The notes: a model not told the origin generated them from the sequence alone. DNA of 64,000 bases from Pontibacter qinzhouensis (GCF_008017455.1 NZ_VRTY01000001.1:93862-157861); one strand, 5' to 3'. Positions 54,343 to 63,137 are shown, counted from the first letter of the stretch. Numbers and translations are program-made.

Positions 54343-54843
54343 ATGATCCAAAGAATTCAATCTGTATTTCTATTTCTGCTGGTACTGGCCATGGTTTCGT
54401 TGTTGTTTGTCGATATCTGGTCTAAAACAGACTCTACTTCCGGCCAAACAGTGGTACTTACCGCTTTTTCTATAGATACGCATTTCCTGAACGAACAGGG
54501 GGAGGCCACGAACACTGGTGCCACCCAATCGCAGGGCGCTATTGCTATTGGCCTGCTGGCTATTGTTGCGGCTGTAATTGCGCTGTACGAGATTTTTCAG
54601 TTTAAGAACCGACTTACTCAAATGAAGCTCGGCCTCTTTAATACGCTGGTGCTGGTGGCGCTGTTTGGCACCTGCTTTTACCAGGCCAACTACATCGCCA
54701 ACGATATGGTTATGTCTGATATGTCGGGCATTTACGAGCCAGGCTTTTACATGCCGGTGCTGGCGCTGCTGCTAAATGCCCTGGCAAACCGTTTTATTAA
54801 AAGAGACGAAGACCTGGTTCGCTCTGTAGATAGATTACGCTAA
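54343..54843 (+). CDS. DUF4293 membrane protein
   Basis: 166 residues starting MIQRIQSVFLFLLVLAMVSL, the DUF4293 signature, with four membrane helices (about 5-25, 62-85, 97-114 and 132-150) and the pattern YEIFQFKNRLTQMKLGLFN between them. It is a conserved Bacteroidota inner-membrane protein of unknown function. Confidence 0.9.
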   Translation: MIQRIQSVFLFLLVLAMVSLLFVDIWSKTDSTSGQTVVLTAFSIDTHFLNEQGEATNTGATQSQGAIAIGLLAIVAAVIALYEIFQFKNRLTQMKLGLFNTLVLVALFGTCFYQANYIANDMVMSDMSGIYEPGFYMPVLALLLNALANRFIKRDEDLVRSVDRLR

Positions 54844-54900
54844 GGAACAGCAAGTAGGCAATAGCAGCATAATTTGAAATCTATTTCAGAATCAGGTTTC

Positions 54901-54959
54901 AAATTATGCTAATGAAAACAGCCTCCGGAAGGATTTTTAGTTGAATGCTGCCAAGGGTC
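54901..54959 (-). repeat. Repeat A, copy 20
   Basis: Reverse copy: AAATTATGCTAATGAAAACA, core GCCTCCGGAAGG, right end CCAAGGGTC. Direction is opposite to the usual rule for the preceding gene. The remaining 54960-55136 shows no gene. Confidence 0.8.
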
Positions 54960-55136
54960 TACCCACTTATTTTATTTGCTCGCAGTACTTCTGCAAACAG
55001 GTTTTAAGAGTAAGATGTAAAGGACCAGAGGCTGTAGAATAGCAGTTACAGCGAAAGGCGCTTGTTATTGATTTCTGACTTGGCGCAGCAAATTGCTTGT
55101 CCTTCTAAAACGTTCTTTCAGGAGTATTACACATAC

Positions 55137-55173
55137 AAAAGGCCTCTGCTCAAATGCAGAGGCCTTTCTTTTT
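55137..55173 (-). terminator. Terminator of the DUF4476 gene
   Basis: AAAAGGCCTCTGC pairs with GCAGAGGCCTTT across TCAAAT. On the minus strand it ends in T, and it lies 41 bp after the stop. Confidence 0.85.
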
Positions 55174-55213
55174 TACCTTGAAAATAAACACCAGAAAAAT
55201 AGCTGTTGCCAGT

Positions 55214-55972
55214 TTACCTGCGCCGGGAGTTTATGAATTTCTCCATTTCCTGAATGCTGGTATCGAATTTAAAGGCATCGTACACGTAGTAGAAGCGTTC
55301 TTTGTCGCAGATGCGCTCGTAAGCAAACTTCGCAAACTCTACCCGTGAACCTTCGTATTCGAACTGCTCCAGGAGTTCCTTCAGATCTTCGGAGGTAATG
55401 CTGTTGCTCCGAACTGCCTCCCGCGCAATGGTAAGTTTGGTGCTTTCGAGCTCCCGTGCTTTAATTGATTCTAGCAGCTTATCGAAGTCGTAGCGCGTTA
55501 TGGCGTTTTGGCAGTAGTCATCGTCTGCAGGAGTCTGCACCGCTGGCTCCTGCAGTTGCTCTTGCTGCTGTGGTGTACCGTACTCGCCGGGGTAGTGGCG
55601 GGGCTGGTTTGGCTGCTGCGGAAGTGGTGCGCCCACGGGCGGCCGCAGCGGCACATCAGCCAGCCTTTGTATGCGAACCCTGCCATTGCGCCCGACAACT
55701 ACCAGCCTGTAATTCGATTCAAAACCGACCGGCAACAGCACCCTGGTACCGGTTCTGTAAATGCCGTAGCGCCCCCTTATGCTGAACTCCACCAGGTGCT
55801 GCCCCGGCTGCAGGTTGGCCACCCGCACCACATTTCTGGCAACAGAATTAACCAGCTTGCCATTGAGGTACATCTGGAACGGCTCGCCTCTTTTGGTGCT
55901 GAATGTTACGGCTGAGGCTTGGGTAAAAAGCGGCAACAAGACCAGCAGGAGCGGAAGTAGAAGCTTTTTCAT
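55214..55972 (-). CDS. DUF4476 domain secreted protein
   Basis: 252 residues. A signal peptide (MKKLLLPLLLVLLPLFTQASA) is followed by a beta-rich N-domain (about 25-110), a Pro/Gln-rich linker (about 115-150, LPQQPNQPRHYPGEYGTPQQ) and a C-terminal DUF4476 domain (about 155-252, CQNAITRYDFDKLLESIKAR and YYVYDAFKFDTSIQEMEKF). Function unknown. It is exported to the periplasm or outer membrane. Confidence 0.87.
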   Translation of the reverse strand: MKKLLLPLLLVLLPLFTQASAVTFSTKRGEPFQMYLNGKLVNSVARNVVRVANLQPGQHLVEFSIRGRYGIYRTGTRVLLPVGFESNYRLVVVGRNGRVRIQRLADVPLRPPVGAPLPQQPNQPRHYPGEYGTPQQQEQLQEPAVQTPADDDYCQNAITRYDFDKLLESIKARELESTKLTIAREAVRSNSITSEDLKELLEQFEYEGSRVEFAKFAYERICDKERFYYVYDAFKFDTSIQEMEKFINSRRR

Positions 55973-56088
55973 AGAAATATAGGTTTTAACTCATACTTCT
56001 GATAAGCCAATTATTATGCCAGATACTGCACCAAAATGCAAGGGTATTGTCGCTAAATCATGTACCAATCTGCTTCATCGCACAAATG

Positions 56089-56456
56089 TCAAAGTTTGTA
56101 ATTAACCCCAAAGCCTAAAGATTTGTAGAGATGGAATAAGCCAGTAATGCCTTGGTCCCAATCATAATTGGAGGAGTTTCTGCCTGTGAGGTTATATTTA
56201 TAAAAGTAGTACTCGGCAAAACCTTCGAACCGACTGCTAATTCTATAGTCTATTCCAATTGCAGCTGTAACGAAATTATTTGCTCCTTTATCTTTTACAG
56301 CTAAAATGGTACTGCATTCGCCATGATGCATTTCTTCAACTGTAGTTTTGGTAGTACCTCATGCGGGCATAAAAGTATGGCCCAATAAATTGGCATTTGG
56401 GCAATACTTAAAGAAGGTACCATTATAGCTAGGAGCAGATAGGCTAGTGCTTTCAT
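56089..56456 (-). pseudogene. Eroded outer-membrane beta-barrel protein
   Basis: A complete-looking signal peptide, MKALAYLLLAIMVPSLSIAQ, starts at ATG 56456, then the frame breaks. A second frame reads ANLLGHTFMPA, a TGA stop, GTTKTTVEEMHHG, then 80 residues of barrel-like sequence (FVTAAIGIDYRISSRFEGFA through YKSLGFGVNYKL) ending at 56089. The total is only about 120 codons, so at least one internal deletion and a frameshift are likely. The last strand is the type seen in outer-membrane porin-like proteins. Confidence 0.65.
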
Positions 56457-56471
56457 ACGCTATTCATAAAG

Positions 56472-56517
56472 CAAAAACCGCAGAAGCTGAAGATATAAGG
56501 TTCAGCTTCTGCGGTAC
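56472..56517 (-). terminator. Terminator of the barrel protein gene at 56564
   Basis: ACCGCAGAAGCTGAA pairs with TTCAGCTTCTGCGGT across GATATAAGG. On the minus strand TTTTTGC follows. Confidence 0.85.
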
Positions 56518-56563
56518 TGTTAAGGAAAAAGCACCTTATGCGATAGAGTAGCCAAAGGCAATA

Positions 56564-57139
56564 TTATTTTTGTAGGCCGAAACGATACTTAATGCCAAAG
56601 GCCGGACTAGCAACATTCATTTTTCCGCCATCTCCTCTGTGATTAGGCTCCGTAGGATAATAAAGCCCTCTGAAGTCAGCTGACACGGCTAGGGGAAGCT
56701 TCCCTAAGCCTATTTCTACACCAGCTATAAATCCAATTCCTCCTCTTATCAAGGTGCCACTACCAGGAGGCTCTAACCAGGATTTAGAATTAAGTAAAAA
56801 TATTCCTCCGCCAGCTCCATAATAGATCAATAAATTACGAGACTTAAACATCCTGTTGTGTCGCTCATACATCAGCGAAAGCTGGTAGGCATTATTATTG
56901 GCAATCACCTTGGATACCCCTGCCTCTAACGCACTTTGTATACTTACAAAGTATTTAGCAGTCAGACCTAAATCGTACTCGCCAACCAGATTTAAACCTC
57001 TAACACCCACTGCCAGCTTGTATGGCGGAACAGTTGCAGCATTAATGACTTTCTGAAGTCTTAATGAATCCTCTTGTGCCATAACCCGATTTATAAATGG
57101 AAAGAGTAGCAGTAACGTTACTGATAAAATACGATTCAT
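56564..57139 (-). CDS. Outer-membrane beta-barrel protein, 191 aa
   Basis: A signal peptide (MNRILSVTLLLLFPFINRVMA, cleaved before QEDSL) is followed by about 8 beta-strands: LAVGVRGLNLVGEYDLGL, VIANNNAYQLSLMYERH, NLLIYYGAGGGIFLL, LIRGGIGFIAGVEIGLG and FGIKYRF. It ends in a typical aromatic-terminal strand (KYRFGLQK). It is a small porin-like barrel of unknown function. It lies 6 bp after the beta-prism lipoprotein gene on the same strand and is probably co-transcribed with it. Confidence 0.8.
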   Translation of the reverse strand: MNRILSVTLLLLFPFINRVMAQEDSLRLQKVINAATVPPYKLAVGVRGLNLVGEYDLGLTAKYFVSIQSALEAGVSKVIANNNAYQLSLMYERHNRMFKSRNLLIYYGAGGGIFLLNSKSWLEPPGSGTLIRGGIGFIAGVEIGLGKLPLAVSADFRGLYYPTEPNHRGDGGKMNVASPAFGIKYRFGLQK

Positions 57140-57144
57140 TAAAA

Positions 57145-58135
57145 CTATTTTTTAATACAAAAATAAATATAATCCCCTCCAGCACCTTCATTTAGATCTT
57201 GAGGAAGTTTTACCCATCCTGTTGGAGGAGAAATAGAACTACTATTACCGTAAAGGACCCCAACTTCTTTAATAGTACCAGGATACGAAGTATACATATC
57301 GCATTTTTCCTGATATGCATAAATGTACTTTCCTCCTGCCCCATCATTAAGATCTGGTGTATGAAATCCAAATGCATCTTTTACTTCAATTGGAGGTGAA
57401 CATAATGTAGGCCAGCCATTAAGTCCTCCAATAGTGTAGCTCATAACTATAATATTTTTTACAGGTACATAACCTCCGTATGATTGGTCAGTTACCCAAT
57501 TTGATGATCCTCGTACTTGACCTGGATCACGCGTAAAAGTCAAGTAAATGTATTGCCCTCCAGCACCCCTATTTAAGTCTGCATTAATTTTATGATAACC
57601 TGCTAATGAAGGATTAATAGAAGCTGAGCTGCCTTTGATAATCTTTAGATCTTGAATTGCATTAGTGGGATTATGAGCAAAATAATATCCATAACCTACA
57701 CCAACAGAACTAACAAAATTAGAGGTCACTCCACCGCCAGAACCACCACATCCATAACAAGGATCAGGGGGGTAATTACCTTCGCCTGGATCGAGTATAT
57801 CGCAACCTGTACACGGATCACCAGGACCAAATGCGGTCATTGTACCTTCTACCTGATCATACTTAGGGCGGGTCGGCCTTTCTTTACCGCCATAATCCGG
57901 CAATTGCACCTCTTTACTTACATATTGACCAGATTTGTCCGTCTTGTATCTTTCATCTTTATCGCCTGCTTTTTTTGCTGCCTGCTCCGCCTTTAGCTCG
58001 TTGAGCAAAGGTGTTATAGTTTCTTCAGCTTTTTCGCAGCCGAACAGCAGCATGTTACTTGCAAGAAACAAGAAGAAAAGAACTCTTAATAAGGATGTTC
58101 TGCTAAAAAATGGGGGGGGGGAATTTTGATTTCAT
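57145..58135 (-). CDS. Lipoprotein with three MABP-like beta-prism repeats; start out of frame through a C10 tract
   Basis: The readable frame (58071 on, 308 residues) ends with three repeats of one motif: ADLNRGAGGQYIYLTF, PDLNDGAGGKYIYAYQ and QDLNEGAGGDYIYFCI. This matches the DLN-GAGG-IYL element of MABP domains (MVB12-associated beta-prism) and of the beta-prism in some bacterial MACPF proteins; three blades form one prism. The N-terminal part has Cys pairs (CTGCD, CYGCG) and a Glu/Lys/Pro region. A good lipoprotein signal (LLRVLFFLFLASNMLLFGC) exists only if translation starts at ATG 58135 (MKSKF) and the C10 tract at 58112-58121 has nine C. With ten C the frame ends at TAG. It may therefore be phase-variable. 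No MACPF domain is present. It precedes the barrel gene at 56564. Confidence 0.65.
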
Positions 58136-58354
58136 TAATTTAAATAAGATTTTGTTGAAAGATGAAGCAATATAATGCCTTTCTAACTAAAAAAAGTGGA
58201 AATTAACAACCTTTTGGTAACATATGTTTCAGTACAATCAACTGCGCTTTATTTTTTCAACCTCCTCTATTTCAATCATTTATTATCTTTAACAATACTT
58301 TATCTGTAACATCAGACAAGGTTCCTGCTAAAAATAATTACAGAATAAAAACCA

Positions 58355-58392
58355 AAAAAGCTCACAGGCCTGATGTACCTGTGAGCTTTTTA
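58355..58392 (-). terminator. Terminator of purM
   Basis: AAAAGCTCACAGG pairs with CCTGTGAGCTTTT across about nine bases. It lies 42 bp after the purM stop. The rest of 58136-58354 is AT-rich, with the lipoprotein promoter region and no gene. Confidence 0.88.
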
Positions 58393-58433
58393 AATTCAAG
58401 AACTGCCGTTGCGGCTGCTTCTTTAAGGTATAA

Positions 58434-59603
58434 TCAGCCTTTATAATAAAATTCGCCGTGGCTGCTCCTAATGGTGAGTTCGTTTGCTTTGCTGCCTTCT
58501 ACATGGCCAATTACCTGCGCCTCCACGCCAAACGAGCGGGAGATGGCAATCAGGTCATCCGCGTATTGCTCCGGCAGGTATACCTCCAGGCGGTGGCCCA
58601 TGTTAAAGACCTTGTACATTTCTTTCCAATCGGTGTGGCTTTGCTCCTGAATTATGCGAAACAGCAGCGGAGTAGCAAAAAGGTTATCTTTTACAATATG
58701 TACCTGATCGGTAAAGTGCAGCACTTTGGTTTGGGCACCACCGCTGCAGTGCACCATACCGTGTATGTGCTGTCGGTATCCTTTTAGTATTTCTCTTACA
58801 ATAGGCGCATACGTACGGGTTGGCGATAGCACCAGTTTGCCTATCTCCTGCCCTGTCTCTTCGTTTACATCTGTGAGCCTATAGTTGCCGGAGTACACCA
58901 GGTCTACGGGCAATTCCGGATCGTAGCTCTCCGGGTAAGATTTGGAAAGGTATCTGTGGAACACATCGTGGCGGGCCGAGGTAAGGCCATTGCTGCCCAT
59001 GCCGCCATTGTACTCGTCTTCGTAGTTGGCCTTGCCATAAGAGGCGAAACCCACTATCACATCGCCTGCCTGAATATTGTGGTTCGAGATTACTTCATCG
59101 CGGCGCATGCGGGCGGTAACGGTGCTGTCTACAATAATGGTGCGTACCAGGTCGCCTACATCGGCTGTTTCGCCACCTGTGCTGTAGATACCGATGCCGT
59201 TGTCGCGGAGCATCTGCAGCACTTCTTCGGTGCCGTTTATAATGGCGGCAATCACTTCGCCGGGTATCAGGTTTTTGTTGCGGCCAATGGTAGACGAGAG
59301 CAGAATGCCATCGGTTGCGCCTACACAGAGCAGGTCGTCGGTGTTCATAACTACGGCATCCTGGGCAATACCTTTCCAAACGCTCAGGTCGCCGGTCTCT
59401 TTCCAGTACATGTAGGCCAGCGACGATTTGGTGCCGGCACCATCTGCGTGCATAATGGCGCAGTAGTCCGGGTCGCCGGTAAGAATATCGGGTATAATTT
59501 TACAAAATGCCTTCGGGAAAAGGCCCTTATCGATGTTTTTAATAGCGTTGTGAACGTCTTCTTTAGAGGCTGAGACACCACGACGCAAATATCTGTTTTC
59601 CAT
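58434..59603 (-). CDS. purM: AIR synthase (phosphoribosylformylglycinamidine cyclo-ligase), Bacteroidota form
   Basis: From ATG 59603 (MENRYLRRGVSASKEDVHNAIKN) the protein has 389 residues. It has the ATP-binding and catalytic layout of PurM: HADGAGTKSSLAYM, MNTDDLLCVGA, EDEYNGGMGSNGLTSAR and HCSGGAQTK. An upstream in-frame start would add 32 residues with no conserved feature. The Bacteroidota enzymes form a divergent group about 40 residues longer than E. coli PurM. It makes AIR in purine synthesis. It stands alone. Confidence 0.92.
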   Translation of the reverse strand: MENRYLRRGVSASKEDVHNAIKNIDKGLFPKAFCKIIPDILTGDPDYCAIMHADGAGTKSSLAYMYWKETGDLSVWKGIAQDAVVMNTDDLLCVGATDGILLSSTIGRNKNLIPGEVIAAIINGTEEVLQMLRDNGIGIYSTGGETADVGDLVRTIIVDSTVTARMRRDEVISNHNIQAGDVIVGFASYGKANYEDEYNGGMGSNGLTSARHDVFHRYLSKSYPESYDPELPVDLVYSGNYRLTDVNEETGQEIGKLVLSPTRTYAPIVREILKGYRQHIHGMVHCSGGAQTKVLHFTDQVHIVKDNLFATPLLFRIIQEQSHTDWKEMYKVFNMGHRLEVYLPEQYADDLIAISRSFGVEAQVIGHVEGSKANELTIRSSHGEFYYKG

Positions 59604-59787
59604 AGTGCTGGATGGTTTGCCTGTAAATTTAACAAATCCTTTGCAGGAGAGAGATAATAAAATTAAAAAGTTAGGAATTGGCTGGCCTGGCAGAAGCATT
59701 TACCAGATGTATAGGTGTAGCTAATAGCCGGTCTGGCTGCTGTACCAGACTTGGGAACTGTCGGAGTAGCAGCATTCAGGATAGAAG

Positions 59788-59845
59788 ACCCTTGACTTGA
59801 TTTCCGGCAAAACGCTTTGGAAGGCTGATTTGATTTGAATAATTT
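59788..59845 (+). repeat. Repeat A, copy 21
   Basis: Forward copy: GACCCTTGAC, core CTTTGGAAGGC, end TTTGAATAATTT. It lies upstream of purM, against the usual rule. Confidence 0.8.
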
Positions 59846-59969
59846 GAGTGTATAACATATGAAGGGGTATTCATATTGTAATACTTCTATTAAGCAAGGT
59901 TCCATCTGCCTTAGCTGCAGCTCAATCCGGTGCCCTCCTGCTGTTTTGTTCTATTAGCAGAAGTCTTAG

Positions 59970-60080
59970 CGCTCACGGCCGCGAGGCCTCGTCCTTGGCC
60001 ATCGGCGCTGCACATCTTTCCTGCCCTGCGGGCTGCCTGCGGCACCGGAAACATGTGAGGCGCCTCAAGCCAAGGACTGG
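59970..60080. repeat. GC-rich hairpin-rich segment
   Basis: GTCCTTGGC at 59991-59999 is matched in inverted form at 60069-60077. It encloses GAGGCCTC (59983-59990), GCCCTGCGGGC near the centre and GAGGCGCCTC (60057-60066), each palindromic. The segment is much more GC-rich than its surroundings. No gene is supported. It could be a dispersed structural element present once here. Confidence 0.45.
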
Positions 60081-60218
60081 GATTTGATCGATAGCCAAGG
60101 CTGATGCCACGCAATAGCCTTTTATCACTAATAGTTCTATATAGATACCCCAAAATATGTTATGCACTCGAATAATCCTTTTGCCATTTAACCATTCAGC
60201 AATTAACAACCAACTACC

Positions 60219-60276
60219 AATTATTCTAATGAAAATGGCCTTCCGAAGCTATTTCATGGTTCTGGGTGTCAAGGGT
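60219..60276 (-). repeat. Repeat A, copy 22
   Basis: Reverse copy: AATTATTCTAATGAAAATGG, core CCTTCCGAAGC, right end GTCAAGGGTT. Downstream of the PorE-like gene with the CCCTTGAC end toward it. Preceded by a CCATTTAACCATTCAGCAATTA tract. Confidence 0.9.
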
Positions 60277-60297
60277 TACGCCATTACTGCATAAAAT

Positions 60298-60341
60298 AAA
60301 AGCCTTAGAAACCAACAGTTAATGCGGTTGCCAAGGCTTTT
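60298..60341 (-). terminator. Terminator of the PorE-like gene
   Basis: AAAAGCCTT, then GAAACC, pair with GGTT and AAGGCTTTT further right; on the minus strand TTTTATTTTATG follows. It lies 23 bp after the stop. Confidence 0.7.
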
Positions 60342-60363
60342 GGTTTGTAACGTATTCTTAAAA

Positions 60364-62313
60364 TTAATCTGCTATCCGGATTACCTTAAACTCGGTGCGG
60401 CGGTTGCGTTGGTGCTGTTCCTCGTTAGTGGCATTTTTTATAACCAGCCTGCTCTCGCCATAGCCTTTGGCCGTAATGCGTTCCTGATCTATGCCTTTAG
60501 AAACAATGTAAGCCACTGCAGACTCCGCTCTGCGCTGCGACAGGTCCATGTTGTAGGCATCGGAACCGCGAACGTCGGTGTGTGAGCTAAGTTCTATCGA
60601 AATGCGTGGGTTGTCGATGAGGATTTGTACCAACTTGTCGAGTTCCAGCGCTGCATCTTCCCTGATGTCGGCTTTATCCAGATCATAATAGATGTTTTCG
60701 AGTACAATCGGTTTTTCGCGCACGATCTCGTTCAGCACCAGCGTTGCTGTCAGGCGCACTTCGTTCACTTCTTCGGTCAGTTCGCTTTGTGGTGGCATTT
60801 TACCTACGGTGGTAATGCGCTGGCGTGCCGTAAAGAAGCCTGATTTCTCGGCTACAACCGAATAAGTAGAGGCACTGTCGAGGGTAAAGGTGAACTTGCC
60901 GGCGGCATCGGTGCTTGTTTCGCGGAGCCTTTTGCCGCTCTCGTCCTGCAGCACCACAATATTATCGGGCACCAACACCTGCTGGCGGGCACCATCGCGG
61001 CGCAGGAACAGGGTACCATCTACAAAGAAGTTCACCTGCTTCTTAACCGACCTGCTGAAGGCATAAATATCGTCGCCGCCTTTACCACCTGCTCTGTTAG
61101 AGGTAAAAAATCCGTTCTCCACATCTTTAAACACAAGACCGAAATCGTCGCCTGTTGAGTTGATGGGCGCACCCAAATTCACGGGTTTACCGTCTTCGAT
61201 CCGGAACAGGTCGAGCCCGCCCAGCCCCGGCAGGCCATCGGAGGCAATATACAAGGTGCCATCGGGAGCTACGTGCACAAAGGTTTCGTTGCCGGGCGTG
61301 TTAATCTCAGGCCCCAGGTTAACGGGAGCTGAAAAACGGCCTTTTTCGTCGAGGGTGGTTTTGTAGATATCGGTACCGCCCTGGCCACCTCTGCGGCTCG
61401 ACGAGAAGTACATGGTTTTGCCATCGGGCGAGAAAGCTGGCGAAGAATCCCAGGCACGAGAATCGTTGATGCTCAGAACCTTAGGCTCTGACCAGGCACC
61501 AGACCGGAATGTGGAGGTGAACAGGTTTACATTCTGGCGGCCTTTGCGCGTGCCTTCGTTGCTGCGGGCAAACACCATTATCTGGCCATCGGCAGTAAAA
61601 GCAGGCAAAGCATCGTGCATGCCATCTAAGTTCACGCCTTCGAACTTGCGCACAGTGGTACCGATAGCTTCTAAAGAGTCGCTCAGGTTGGCGGCATAAA
61701 TATCTATAAAGCCTTCGCCGTTGCCCATGTACAGCTTGCCGGCTCCTCTTGTAGATGAAAAAACCAGTTCGTTGTTTAAGATCAGCGGAGCAAACTCAGA
61801 ACCTTCGGTGTTCAACGTTTCGAGGTGCTCAATCTCGAACTCCGGGTGCTTTTTCAGGATGTCTGACAAGGAGGCAAAGTTCTCTACTTCGCGGGTTGCC
61901 AAGGCTTTTAAGGTGGCGTTGCGGGCTACTTTCACGTATTCCTGCAATTGCCGCTGCGACTCCTCGTACTTACCGTTAGCCTTCAGCGACATGCCGTAGT
62001 GGTAATACAGGTCTTCTTTCCGGAAGTTGGCGCCCAGTGCTGCTCTGTAAAATGGCTCTGCCTGCTCCAGCCTGTTCGATAACCGGTACGATTCGGCTAT
62101 TTTGTAGTTCACCTCCCCTTTTCTGTCGGTTTTGCCTAAGGCCTGCGAGTAATACTCGATGGCCCGCTGATACTGTTCCTGCTCAAACCGCTTATCGCCC
62201 TGGTTCAGGTAGCGGCCAGTACCGCAAGCCCCCAGCAAAAGCAGTAACAGCACAAAAACTGGCAATCGCTTCAGGCTGGAAGCGGGCAACAGGAATGATG
62301 GTAGCTGAAGCAT
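60364..62313 (-). CDS. OmpA-family lipoprotein of PorE type (TPR, PD40, carboxypeptidase-regulatory, OmpA)
   Basis: From ATG 62313 the protein has 649 residues. The lipobox Cys is C30 (VFVLLLLLLGAC). Domains in order: TPRs (about 35-150, FEQEQYQRAIEYYSQALG), a PD40/WD40-like propeller (about 165-390, AFSPDGKTMYFSSSRRGGQG), a carboxypeptidase-regulatory-like domain (about 425-500) and OmpA-C (about 530-640, IYYDLDKADIREDAALELDK and ELSSHTDVRGSDAYNMDLSQRR). This is the order found in PorE, an outer-membrane T9SS component, and in OmpA partners of PorP/SprF proteins. It likely binds peptidoglycan. T9SS sorting tails elsewhere in the window fit this. The exact name cannot be settled here. Confidence 0.85.
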   Translation of the reverse strand: MLQLPSFLLPASSLKRLPVFVLLLLLLGACGTGRYLNQGDKRFEQEQYQRAIEYYSQALGKTDRKGEVNYKIAESYRLSNRLEQAEPFYRAALGANFRKEDLYYHYGMSLKANGKYEESQRQLQEYVKVARNATLKALATREVENFASLSDILKKHPEFEIEHLETLNTEGSEFAPLILNNELVFSSTRGAGKLYMGNGEGFIDIYAANLSDSLEAIGTTVRKFEGVNLDGMHDALPAFTADGQIMVFARSNEGTRKGRQNVNLFTSTFRSGAWSEPKVLSINDSRAWDSSPAFSPDGKTMYFSSSRRGGQGGTDIYKTTLDEKGRFSAPVNLGPEINTPGNETFVHVAPDGTLYIASDGLPGLGGLDLFRIEDGKPVNLGAPINSTGDDFGLVFKDVENGFFTSNRAGGKGGDDIYAFSRSVKKQVNFFVDGTLFLRRDGARQQVLVPDNIVVLQDESGKRLRETSTDAAGKFTFTLDSASTYSVVAEKSGFFTARQRITTVGKMPPQSELTEEVNEVRLTATLVLNEIVREKPIVLENIYYDLDKADIREDAALELDKLVQILIDNPRISIELSSHTDVRGSDAYNMDLSQRRAESAVAYIVSKGIDQERITAKGYGESRLVIKNATNEEQHQRNRRTEFKVIRIAD

Positions 62314-62330
62314 GAACAAGTCTGTTTGAA

Positions 62331-62813
62331 TTAAAAATATTTAGAAAGCCAGCTGTTACCGGCAGGTCGTGGCCAGGCAGACTGCAGCTCTCCTAAATTA
62401 TTCACTAAAGTATCGAAGTATAATGAATTTTCGCGAATCTCGCCAGCAGATACTTTGTCTTTTAACTGGCTAAGTGGCACCAGTTGCACCTCGTCGTTCT
62501 GCAAAAAGGCCAGCCTGGTGCGGTCGAAAAGCGAAATGCCGAACTGCCTCTCGAGCTCACGCACAAAATTCACGGAGCTGTCTATGGAGCATCCGCTGGC
62601 AGAGGTGGCGCTCTCGTTGTTGGCCAGCACCAGGAACTGGTGGTGCAACAGCGTAGCCGATGCCTGCAGGCCTGTGCCGTGGCTACTCCACTCTGATGCA
62701 AAACGTTCTAACATCGGTTTTATTTCAGCCTGCTCTGCTTCTGTGAATGGGCGGCTGGCCTGGTAAATCCAGAGGCGGGCATGTGGCGGCAGTTGATCGA
62801 ATGGGATATACAT
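62331..62813 (-). CDS. Conserved Bacteroidota protein of about 160 aa, often mislabelled ABC transporter ATPase
   Basis: 160 residues. Conserved patterns are LPPHARLWIYQASRPFTEAE, the motif ASGCSIDSSVNFVRELERQF, and RTRLAFL. There is no Walker motif, so the common label ABC transporter ATPase is not supported by the sequence. The function is unknown. It lies 17 bp upstream of the PorE-like gene and is likely co-transcribed with it. Confidence 0.85.
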   Translation of the reverse strand: MYIPFDQLPPHARLWIYQASRPFTEAEQAEIKPMLERFASEWSSHGTGLQASATLLHHQFLVLANNESATSASGCSIDSSVNFVRELERQFGISLFDRTRLAFLQNDEVQLVPLSQLKDKVSAGEIRENSLYFDTLVNNLGELQSAWPRPAGNSWLSKYF

Positions 62814-63017
62814 ATTACGTGCTTATACTACTATATAGAAATACCTGTTGCAATTTACAACAGGTATATGATTTTGTTTTTGTTATCTGAATTAACGAAA
62901 ATTTCACGAAGCTGCGTCTATTGGCAACTCCTTTTTTCAAGGATTATTCAGATAGACATTAGATACTAAATACTAGATATAAGATACTAGATTTTGTCCG
63001 AAGCTGGTTTACTCCCC

Positions 63018-63056
63018 TCAGACGCTCGCAGGAGCTGCGCACACTGCGAGGTCTTT
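63018..63056 (+). repeat. Repeat B, copy 5
   Basis: The 39-bp palindromic repeat, with CAGACGCTCGCAGG at the left and CTGCGAGGTCTT at the right. An AT-rich tract of CCATTTAACAATTCAA words (16-bp tandem unit at 63080-63111) connects it to A copy 23. Confidence 0.9.
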
Positions 63057-63137
63057 GCTGCTCATATACTCAGATTAACCATTTAACAATTCAACCATTT
63101 AACAATTCAACCATTTAACCATTAAGCAATCAGCAAG

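Noticed and set aside
59911..60209. Short minus-strand open frames in the GC-rich segment
   Set aside because: They result from the palindromic GC-rich sequence and show no protein-like pattern.
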